Below, in pieces: positions 40,015 through 46,488 of a DNA stretch of 64,000 nt. The stretch's first letter is position 1. Each line of letters opens with the position of its first letter. The notes under the pieces are model-generated. The model had not been told where the DNA came from. It searched no databases and saw only the letters and a program-made list of their open reading frames with translations. Source of the stretch: Mucilaginibacter sp. (lineage in GTDB: Bacteria > Bacteroidota > Bacteroidia > Sphingobacteriales > Sphingobacteriaceae). Location: positions 1 through 64,000 of the forward strand of contig JAUCSE010000031.1 in NCBI GenBank assembly GCA_030445275.1, in the 5' to 3' direction. The position numbers and the translations under genes are program-made.

Positions 40015-40296
40015 TCATTCGGTTACTTTAACGCCTTTCCAAAACGCTATATAATTGGTAATGTGAGTGGCTGTTTCTTTAGGCTGCGGATAATACCAGG
40101 CTGCATCCTGATTCTGCTTTCCATTAACGTTAAGGTTATAATAGGATGCCAAACCTTTCCACGGACAGGTGCTTTTGGTTTCGCACTCCTCCAAAAATTC
40201 GGCTTTTACACTTTCTTTAGGGAAATAGTGGTTATTTTCGACTATAATAGTATCATTACTCTCAGCTATAACCTGATCGTTCCAAATTGCTTTCAT
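40015..40296 (-). CDS. DUF427 family protein, first gene of the egt operon
   Basis: 93 residues, the whole DUF427 domain. It opens with MKAIWNDQVIAES and contains NHYFPKESVKAEFLEE, the conserved TKSTCPWKGLASYYNLNVNG, and AAWYYPQPKETATHITNYIAFWKGV. The family folds as a small beta-barrel-like unit with a conserved CPWKG motif; its biochemical role is not established. It ends 1 bp before the reductase start, and a candidate promoter lies 23-54 bp upstream, so it is the leader gene of the six-gene unit. The reason for its presence with ergothioneine genes is open. Confidence 0.9.
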   Translation of the reverse strand: MKAIWNDQVIAESNDTIIVENNHYFPKESVKAEFLEECETKSTCPWKGLASYYNLNVNGKQNQDAAWYYPQPKETATHITNYIAFWKGVKVTE

Positions 40297-40318
40297 GGTG
40301 GTATGTTTTATTTATTGA

Positions 40319-40350
40319 TAAAGATAGCTTTAACGCAGATAGTTTTACAA
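40319..40350 (-). promoter_or_regulatory. Candidate promoter of the egt operon
   Basis: On the minus strand TTG (40350-40348) and TATCTTTA (40326-40319; 7 of 8 matches to TANNTTTG) are separated by 21 bp, and the DUF427 ATG follows 22 bp later. Confidence 0.5.
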
Positions 40351-40429
40351 TACCAAGCAGACGATTTTTGTTTGAAAACCTTGAAAATAAGTGGCTTTTA
40401 TAGGTAAAAACATTTTTTTTAAAATTTAT

Positions 40430-40459
40430 TTTTAATTTATCGCTAAAGCTATATCTTTG
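40430..40459 (+). promoter_or_regulatory. Promoter of tRNA-Glu
   Basis: TATCTTTG at 40452-40459 is an exact match to TANNTTTG; TTT (not TTG) lies 19 bp upstream at 40430-40432. The tRNA begins 33 bp downstream. Confidence 0.6.
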
Positions 40460-40492
40460 CAATCCCAAAACAAGGGAAACAAAATAAAAAAA

Positions 40493-40564
40493 GGCCCGTT
40501 CGTCTAGGGGTTAGGACGTTAGATTTTCATTCTAGAAACAGGGGTTCGATTCCCCTACGGGCTA
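40493..40564 (+). tRNA. tRNA-Glu (UUC)
   Basis: The acceptor stem GGCCCGT pairs with ACGGGCT (one G-T pair) and is followed by discriminator A. D-arm GTCTAGGGGTTAGGAC, anticodon arm TTAGA-TTTTCAT-TCTAG with anticodon TTC, and T-arm AGGGG-TTCGATT-CCCCT. CCA is not encoded. A strong terminator follows at 40590. Confidence 0.97.
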
Positions 40565-40589
40565 CGGAAAACAATATCGAAAAACACTA

Positions 40590-40623
40590 AAAGGCTGCAA
40601 ATCAAACATTTGCAGCCTTTTTT
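40590..40623 (+). terminator. Rho-independent terminator after tRNA-Glu
   Basis: AAAGGCTGCAAAT-CAAAC-ATTTGCAGCCTTTTTT: 13-bp perfect stem and a T-run. Confidence 0.93.
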
Positions 40624-40812
40624 GTTGGTATCAAAATGCTATTTTATGCATCAATTCTCATTAAAAAAGTGAGTTATTCGGTGAGTAAAAAATGGCAGAA
40701 TTTCTACTCACCAGAACTGTCTTAATTAATTGATAGTCAAGATGTTTAATTATTGAACATCTTGATTCCGCAAAGATGCAAGCTTACATTTGTTTACCCT
40801 TAAAGCTTGTTT

Positions 40813-40902
40813 ATGAACACAAATTTCACCCTGCTTTTTTATTTAAAGAAGCCAAAAGCCTGGATCAAGAGTCCGGGCAAGGCCAGGATTTGTCGCATAT
40901 AG
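40813..40902 (+). pseudogene. Remnant of a tyrosine integrase N-terminus
   Basis: From ATG 40813 the frame reads MNTNFTLLFYLKKPKAW and stops after about 29 codons. MxTNFxLLFYLKKPK is the recognisable opening of the Arm-DNA-binding domain of Bacteroidota site-specific (tyrosine) integrases. The catalytic domain is gone. Just upstream (40660-40765) are GTGAGTTATTCGGTGAGT direct repeats and a TCAAGATGTT..AACATCTTGA hairpin, as seen near integration sites. It lies ~250 bp past the 3' end of tRNA-Glu. Confidence 0.65.
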
Positions 40903-40987
40903 AGAGACCGTAGCGCCACCGACAAAAACGTAACCCTGTTCAAGTCCTTTAAGGACCCGATGTACGGCTTTTATTCTAACTAAATTC

Positions 40988-41491
40988 TCATGCATATTCC
41001 AGTCCGAAAATTTGCCTTAGCAATTCAATGGCTTTCTCAGATTCCCTTACCTTTCCCACCCTAATACTATCCGTTAAAGCCAGCATGTTATAAAGCTTTT
41101 CATCGTTTAGAACGGCTTTGATCTGATTCGGGTATAATGGAATGATCGCCTGACCTCTGACCTTTCCATTAGAGGACGGCCAGACATAATTCTCTTCTGA
41201 TAAAAAGTGTTCTTTTAAGATAGGTGCACTGTGCGCAGTTGGAATACCCCGTTCTATTGCACCCGGTTCTACAGGAAAAACGAACCCTAATCCGTTCTCA
41301 ATAAAACGCATTAGTGCACTTTTAAACACTTTCTTTTTGTCAGGACTTATCAAGTGTGCGATCATTGACCGGTTTAAAGATTCACTTATCTCAGATGAAC
41401 TGATAAATAAACTCTCAGAAAGGTCTTTATTTAACCATTTATCGCCTAATGATATGATCTTTAGTAGCACAACTACATCATGTGGCCTCAT
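40988..41491 (-). CDS. Winged-helix-like DNA-binding protein, probably autoregulated
   Basis: The track begins at a TTG (41515) inside the -7 box of the promoter; ATG at 41491 (MRPHDVVVLLKIISLG) is the better start, giving 167 residues. The N-terminal ~60 residues (WLNKDLSESLFISSSEISESLNRSMIAHLI) read as a helix-turn-helix of the MarR/winged type. The rest (GFVFPVEPGAIERGIPTAHSAPILKEHFL, then YVWPSSNGKVRGQAIIPLYP) is a conserved-looking domain I cannot assign; similar proteins recur in Bacteroidota, often in mobile regions. No signal peptide or membrane segment is present. A perfect 20-bp-arm palindrome covers its promoter, which implies that it or another dimeric regulator binds there. Confidence 0.75.
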   Translation of the reverse strand: MRPHDVVVLLKIISLGDKWLNKDLSESLFISSSEISESLNRSMIAHLISPDKKKVFKSALMRFIENGLGFVFPVEPGAIERGIPTAHSAPILKEHFLSEENYVWPSSNGKVRGQAIIPLYPNQIKAVLNDEKLYNMLALTDSIRVGKVRESEKAIELLRQIFGLEYA

Positions 41492-41512
41492 TCCATTGTG
41501 AGCTTTCATACA

Positions 41513-41542
41513 CAAATATAAACATTAATCCCCGATTCGCAA
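41513..41542 (-). promoter_or_regulatory. Canonical promoter of the winged-helix gene
   Basis: Minus strand: TTG (41542-41540), a 19-bp spacer, and TATATTTG (41520-41513), an exact match to the Bacteroidota consensus. The ATG at 41491 is 22 bases downstream. Confidence 0.8.
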
Positions 41543-41565
41543 ATCGCGAATCGGGGATTAATGTT
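41521..41565. promoter_or_regulatory. Perfect 45-bp palindrome (20-bp arms) overlapping the promoter: putative operator
   Basis: AACATTAATCCCCGATTCGC-AAATC-GCGAATCGGGGATTAATGTT. It covers the -33 TTG and the spacer up to the -7 box. No T-run follows in either direction, so it is a poor terminator candidate; an operator for a dimeric regulator is the better reading. Confidence 0.7.
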
Positions 41566-41582
41566 ATTGCAAGAAAAGTTTC

Positions 41583-42007
41583 TTAATCAAGAACTAATAC
41601 CCTGTCAGCATTGAACGCTCCATGTTCTTTATGATGAACATAGCCAAACTGGTTCGTCACCACTTTGGTATTTCCAATGAGAAAGTCTTCAGTTGCTGCA
41701 TGATGGTGCCCATACACCCAATAATCGGCATTACAGGATTCAATGAAATAATCCAGATCTGTTGCAAAAGCATCATTCAATGGACTGCCAATATATTTAA
41801 GCGGATAATTTTGAAACGTTGGAACATGATGCGTAATGATCACGTTCTTATTATCCTCCCCCTCGCTGTCCTGATCACGAAGAAGAGCCGTCTTTAAGAA
41901 TACTAGGGATTCTGCATGCATCCGGTTATATTGTTCTACCGATAGTCGCTGCCCTTCAAATTTGATGGAATGAAAATCCATCAAACTATGTTCAATACTC
42001 CATGCAT
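41583..42007 (-). pseudogene. Calcineurin-like metallophosphoesterase, N-terminal half missing
   Basis: The open frame reads HAWSIEHSLMDFHSIKFEG, then NVIITHHVPTFQNYPLKY with a metal-binding HH, and YWVYGHHHAATEDFLIGNTKVVTNQFGY with the GHxH-type motif. These are the C-terminal metal ligands of the family. The N-terminal D-x-H and GDxxD/GNHE motifs, which should lie ~110 residues upstream, are not present in any frame. The homology breaks off near 42005-42025, where an unrelated plus-strand fragment begins. The protein cannot have a complete active site, so I call it a broken gene. Confidence 0.7.
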
Positions 42008-42009
42008 GC

Positions 42010-42171
42010 GATTTGGAGATATTAGACGGCGACGATCCAATAGTTTACGAAGCTATTTTATATGCCGATTCAACAAATGAATGGATTCATAATTTAGCAC
42101 ATAATATGAGATTGTCAGAATACATTGATCGCGGTATAGATAAACTGTTAAATGGCCAAAATCCGTTTTAA
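42010..42171 (+). pseudogene. C-terminal fragment of an unidentified protein
   Basis: The frame is open for 53 codons to a stop at 42171 and reads LDGDDPIVYEAILYADSTN, then LAHNMRLSEYIDRGIDKLLNG. It has normal coding character, but lacks a start and abuts the broken metallophosphoesterase. It is probably the tail of a gene lost in a deletion that joined the two pieces. Confidence 0.45.
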
Positions 42172-42233
42172 TACCTAAACTAATTTACCAGTTAATCTGG
42201 AATTTATTTGATTTCGAAGCCATTAAAATCCCC

Positions 42234-42420
42234 TTACCGTAAGTAAATACTGTCGATTCCACTCAAACGTTCAAATGTCTGCCGTGCAATTGACTCTATA
42301 ATCACATAGCCGCTTTCTGTAACCCTGCAAAATCTCTTGAGTTTTGCATACATGCGAAGATGAGACGATATGCGTGGACTTTGATACAATATGAAGATAT
42401 CCCGGCAACGCTTTTACTTA
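42234..42420 (-). other. Possible gene fragment (minus strand)
   Basis: A short open frame reads ILYQSPRISSHLRMYAKLK, then VTESGYVIIESIARQTFERL, ending at a stop at 42234. It has no credible start codon and an in-frame stop just upstream at about 42420. It may be the tail of another truncated gene in this decayed region, or chance. Confidence 0.25.
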
Positions 42421-42459
42421 CTTTTACGATTTGAAGAAGATATCAATTATATACTATCC

Positions 42460-44925
42460 ATGAACCAATTTAACCGACTTAAGTCATTGGTCTTACTGGC
42501 CTATGCATGTTTGACCGGAACTGTGCATGCACAGGAAAGAAAAGCACCTGCTTACCCGCTGATCACCCACAATACTTACTTTAGCATCTGGTCAAATACC
42601 GACCAACTGAACAACTCTACCACAACGCACTGGACAGGAGCAGAACACTCATTACTGGGATTGATCAATGTGGATGGGAAGATTTATCGTTTCCTGGGAA
42701 AAGAGCAGACCAACTACAAAACCATAATGAGCGCTTCTGACGAAGCGTCTTATAACGTTAGTTACACGGAAAACAAACCAGAGGGTGACTGGACTTCGCT
42801 AAAATACAGTACTGCCGGCTGGAAGTTGGGACAGGCGCCGATTGGCGACGATGAGAAGAACGTAAAAACGTTGTGGAAATCGGATGACATTTGGGTAAGG
42901 CGGACGTTTAATCTTAGCTCGATCGCCAGCATTAATGAGCTTTTTCTAAAACTTAACCACGACGACAACGTTGAGGTTTTTTTGAACGGCACCAGGATTT
43001 ACGAGAAGAAAGGTTGGACAAGCAGTTTCCAATATTTCCCGATCAATAAAAATGCACTTAAAGCGGGTCAAAACGTGATCGCTATCCACCTGGTTAATAC
43101 GGCAGGTGGTCGCTTTTTGGATTTTGGCCTTGTTGACAAATTAAAAGACAATGCCACCCAAATACTGCTGGCTGAACAAAAAAATGTGGAAGTGAACGCA
43201 ACGCAAACTGTTTACAATTTCAACGCCGGAAAAGTGAACCTTCAACTTACTTTCACTTCACCCTTGCTGTTGAATGACCTGAGTTTGTTGTCTCGTCCGG
43301 TTTCCTATATTACTTATAAAGTAAACGCAAATGACGGGAAAAACCACGCCGTAAAAGTTTTCCTCGGTGCATCATCTGATATCGCAGTCTATCAGCCTTC
43401 ACAGGCGGTTAGCGCACAAAAATATGCGACTGCGAAACTTTCTGTCTTAAAAACCGGCTCCGTTGAGCAGCCTGTTCTCCAAAAAGGTGGCGACGATATG
43501 CGTATCGACTGGGGTTATTTTTATGTAGCTGCGCCAAAGACTGCCGGAGCGGTTCAATTTATTACCAAAGGCAGCGAGGCTGCTAACGCATTCAAGAAGG
43601 GAGCTGTTTTATCAACCGCATCTAAGGGTCGTTCACTTTCACTAAATACGATCATTCCTTTTGGAACTGTTGGTAAAAACGCTGTTGAGCGCTTTGTTGA
43701 GTTAGGCTATGACGAACGGTTTTCCGTACAGTATTTCAATACTGATTTGAGGCCCTGGTGGAATAATTCAGGCAAAGCTACCATTGAAGACGAACTGACA
43801 GATGCCTTTAATGAATACCAGTCTGTTGTGCAAAAATGTAACGCTTTCGATAAGGAAGTTTATGCGGATGCCTTACGTTCGGGAGGGGCAGCTTATGCAC
43901 ACTTGTGCGTATTGGCCTATCGTCAAAGCATTGCGGCACATACGCTGGTTAAAAGCCCCGCAGGCGAAACCTTATGGCTATCTAAGGAAAACAATAGCGG
44001 CGGTTTCATCAATACCGTGGATGTAACCTATCCCTCAGCACCGCTTTATCTGCTTTACAACCCGGAATTGATGCAGGGTATGCTGAACGGTATTTTCCAC
44101 TTCAGCGAAACGGGCAAATATCCGCACCCATGGGCTGCGCATGATCTGGGCACTTATCCGAAGGCCAACGGACAGACTTATGGTGAGCCGATGCCGGTGG
44201 AGGAATCTGGTAATATGATCATTCTTTGTGCCGCTATTGCTAAAGTGGAGGGCAACGCCGACTATGCAAAAAAACACTGGCAAACGCTAACCACCTGGGT
44301 TGATTACCTTGCCAAAGAAGGTTTGGATCCGAAATCCCAGTTATGTACGGATGACTTTGCCGGACATTTGGCCCGCAACGCCAATTTATCGGTAAAAGCT
44401 ATCGTCGCGATAGCTTGTTACGCACAAATGGCCGGGACATTAGGTGAAACCGAAACCGCTAAAAAATATCGGGCTATAGCCGAAGGCATGGTGCCTGAGT
44501 GGATAAAAATGGCTGATGCTGGCGATCATTATGCACTCACTTTTGACAACAAAGATACCTGGAGCCAGAAATATAACCTGGCTTGGGACAAGGTGTTGGG
44601 CTTACATTTATTTCCTCAGAAAGTTTATGATACCGAAACCCGGTACTATCTGACTAAAATAAATAAGTTCGGTATTCCGCTGGACAGTCGTAAATCATAC
44701 ACCAAGAATGACTGGATTGTTTGGACGGCAACTTTTGCCCCTCAAAAGGATCAGTTTGAGGAACTGATCAGGCCGCTTTATGTACACGCCCTGGAAACCC
44801 CGTCACGCGTGCCTCTGAATGACTTTTACGATTCAAAAACGGGCATCAGGGAAAACTTCAAAGCAAGGAGTGTAGTAGGTGGTTTTTATATGAAAATACT
44901 GGCTGATAAGTTGAAAGCAGAATAG
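42460..44925 (+). CDS. Exported DUF4965/DUF1793 glutaminase-like protein
   Basis: The track opens at 42391; ATG at 42460 gives a proper signal peptide (MNQFNRLKSLVLLAYACLTGTVHAQ) and 821 residues. Order of parts: DUF4964-like start (PAYPLITHNTYFSIWSNTDQLNNSTTTHWTGAEHSLLGLINVDG), a jelly-roll insert with HDDNVEVFLNGTRIYEKKGW, DUF5127 (AGKVNLQLTFTSPLLLNDLSLLSRPVSYITY), then DUF4965 (ALRSGGAAYAHLCVLAYRQSIAAHTLVKSPAGETLWLSKENNSGGFINTVDVTYPSAPL) and DUF1793 to the end. This is the glutaminase GtaA-like family, acting in the periplasm or on the surface, with an (alpha/alpha)6-type C-terminal barrel. Its true substrate in Bacteroidota is uncertain. It lies inside the tRNA-Glu island. Confidence 0.88.
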   Translation: MNQFNRLKSLVLLAYACLTGTVHAQERKAPAYPLITHNTYFSIWSNTDQLNNSTTTHWTGAEHSLLGLINVDGKIYRFLGKEQTNYKTIMSASDEASYNVSYTENKPEGDWTSLKYSTAGWKLGQAPIGDDEKNVKTLWKSDDIWVRRTFNLSSIASINELFLKLNHDDNVEVFLNGTRIYEKKGWTSSFQYFPINKNALKAGQNVIAIHLVNTAGGRFLDFGLVDKLKDNATQILLAEQKNVEVNATQTVYNFNAGKVNLQLTFTSPLLLNDLSLLSRPVSYITYKVNANDGKNHAVKVFLGASSDIAVYQPSQAVSAQKYATAKLSVLKTGSVEQPVLQKGGDDMRIDWGYFYVAAPKTAGAVQFITKGSEAANAFKKGAVLSTASKGRSLSLNTIIPFGTVGKNAVERFVELGYDERFSVQYFNTDLRPWWNNSGKATIEDELTDAFNEYQSVVQKCNAFDKEVYADALRSGGAAYAHLCVLAYRQSIAAHTLVKSPAGETLWLSKENNSGGFINTVDVTYPSAPLYLLYNPELMQGMLNGIFHFSETGKYPHPWAAHDLGTYPKANGQTYGEPMPVEESGNMIILCAAIAKVEGNADYAKKHWQTLTTWVDYLAKEGLDPKSQLCTDDFAGHLARNANLSVKAIVAIACYAQMAGTLGETETAKKYRAIAEGMVPEWIKMADAGDHYALTFDNKDTWSQKYNLAWDKVLGLHLFPQKVYDTETRYYLTKINKFGIPLDSRKSYTKNDWIVWTATFAPQKDQFEELIRPLYVHALETPSRVPLNDFYDSKTGIRENFKARSVVGGFYMKILADKLKAE

Positions 44926-44948
44926 TTCCAGGAACGCATCCTTATACA

Positions 44949-46055
44949 ATGGACAATAATAAATTGATCACCAAACCGCATTACCCGATACTGGATGGTT
45001 TACGCGGTGTTGCAGCTATTATCGTAGTTACCTTCCACCTGACCGAACCGCTGGGGACAGGTCATCTGGATATCATCGTTAATCACGGATACCTGGCTGT
45101 CGATTTCTTTTTCCTGCTGTCGGGTTTTGTTATCGGCTATGCTTATGACGATCGCTGGCATAAAATGACAATCGGCACTTTCTTTAAACGCCGTATCGAG
45201 CGCCTTCAGCCGCTGGTAATCCTGGGCATGACATTGGGCGCTATAGGTTTTTACTTTACAGATTCAACGCTTTGGCCGCTTATCCATACCGTACCATTTT
45301 GGAAAATGCTGCTGGTTTTACTTATCGGTTACACTATTCTGCCTGTACCGCTATCCCTGGATATACGCGGCTGGCAGGAAATGCATCCGCTTAACAGTGT
45401 AGGATGGTCTTTATTTTTTGAATACATCGCCAACATCCTTTATGCGGTTTGGATAAGAAAATTTTCAAAAACTACGTTGACTGTGTTAGTATGTGTTGCA
45501 GCTATAGCACTTGCGCACCTGGCTATCACCAATGGGGATGTAAGCGGCGGCTGGACATTTAACGTGGAGCAGTTGCGCGTGGGTATTACCCGCACAATAT
45601 ACCCGTTCTTTGCCGGCCTGTTGCTTTCGCGTATTATTAAACCCGCCCGCATCAGGCATGCATTTTTATGGTGCAGCGTTTTATTAGCGATGGTATTGTA
45701 TATGCCGCGCATCGGTGGCGCTGACCATCTTTGGATGAACGGGATATACGAGTCCGTTTGTACCATTATCGTTTTTCCGCTTATCGTTTACCTTGGCGCC
45801 AGCGGTGAGGTTCATACCCAAACAGAGAGCAGGATATGCAGGTTTCTTGGCGATATATCCTATCCTCTTTACCTGGTGCATTATCCGCTGGTTTATTTTT
45901 ATGTGGCATGGATCAGCAATCACAAAGGCGTAACCATTGCACAGGCCTGGCCTTATGCATTCGCTATTTTGATCAGTGCAATTATTCTGGCGTATATCAC
46001 TTTGAAATGGTACGATGAGCCGGTTCGTAAATGGCTGCGAAAAAAACTTGGCTAA
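44949..46055 (+). CDS. Acyltransferase 3 family membrane protein
   Basis: 368 residues with about ten hydrophobic helices. The catalytic-type motif is in helix 1-2: LDGLRGVAAIIVVTFHLTEPLG, with Arg and His as in the OafA/NodX group, followed by GYLAVDFFFLLSGFVIGYAYDDRW and FFKRRIERLQPL. The end reads ISYPLYLVHYPLVYFYVAW, another family hallmark. These proteins move acyl (often acetyl) groups onto periplasmic sugars, lipids or peptides. The gene starts 23 bp behind the DUF4965 gene and probably shares its transcript; a functional link is not obvious. It is the last intact gene before the damaged tRNA 3' end at 46128. Confidence 0.9.
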   Translation: MDNNKLITKPHYPILDGLRGVAAIIVVTFHLTEPLGTGHLDIIVNHGYLAVDFFFLLSGFVIGYAYDDRWHKMTIGTFFKRRIERLQPLVILGMTLGAIGFYFTDSTLWPLIHTVPFWKMLLVLLIGYTILPVPLSLDIRGWQEMHPLNSVGWSLFFEYIANILYAVWIRKFSKTTLTVLVCVAAIALAHLAITNGDVSGGWTFNVEQLRVGITRTIYPFFAGLLLSRIIKPARIRHAFLWCSVLLAMVLYMPRIGGADHLWMNGIYESVCTIIVFPLIVYLGASGEVHTQTESRICRFLGDISYPLYLVHYPLVYFYVAWISNHKGVTIAQAWPYAFAILISAIILAYITLKWYDEPVRKWLRKKLG

Positions 46056-46127
46056 AACATCTCACTGAAAAAAACAGACATTTATACTAAATCAAGAAGC
46101 GGCTAATAGCCGTAAATCTTCTAAAAA

Positions 46128-46157
46128 GGGGTTCGAAAACGTTCCCCTACGGACTAC
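46128..46157 (+). repeat. Damaged copy of the tRNA-Glu 3' end (probable attachment-site scar)
   Basis: GGGGTTCGA-aaacg-TTCCCCTACGGACTAC equals the T-arm and acceptor end of tRNA-Glu (GGGGTTCGATTCCCCTACGGGCTAC at 40541-40565) apart from a 5-bp insertion in the loop and one base change. It lies in the same orientation 5.6 kb away. Confidence 0.75.
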
Positions 46158-46197
46158 AAACCCGCTTTATAACATGTAGAGCGGGTTTTTATTTTTT
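46158..46197 (+). terminator. Rho-independent terminator after the tRNA remnant
   Basis: AAACCCGCT-TTATAACATGTAG-AGCGGGTTTTTATTTTTT: 9-bp stem plus T-rich tail, placed as a tRNA terminator would be. Confidence 0.85.
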
Positions 46198-46238
46198 GAT
46201 TCATTTTTAAACTAGCGTTTCCCGTTAATAGAAAGCAC

Positions 46239-46330
46239 TTTTCGAGTTCGATCCTCGTAAAGTCATTCCAATAGTACAGCGGGAGTAGCATTGCTTCATT
46301 CGACCACTCTTTGGGAGTTGAATCTCGACG
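46239..46330. other. T-arm-like sequences in a gene-free stretch
   Basis: CGAGTTCGATCCTCG (46238-46252 region) looks like a tRNA T-arm, and GGGAGTTGAATCTCG near 46314 weakly so. No full tRNA can be folded. They may be relics of further integration events; otherwise 46198-46430 holds nothing I can name. Confidence 0.3.
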
Positions 46331-46430
46331 AGAGTTGAAAAAGTCGACTTTTATGAAACAGCTACACAATCCAAAACTGAACGGCTCAATGTGCGGTTTT
46401 GTTACAGTGCATCTATTTTATTCTATATAA

Positions 46431-46460
46431 TTTTTCATATATCAATAAGTTATAAGTTTG
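46431..46460 (+). promoter_or_regulatory. Promoter of the AraC-MacB fusion gene
   Basis: TAAGTTTG at 46453-46460 matches TANNTTTG exactly; TTT lies 19 bp upstream (46431-46433). The ATG is 28 bp downstream. Confidence 0.55.
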
Positions 46461-46488
46461 TAACAGCGATTGAGTTTTAATATTTCAA

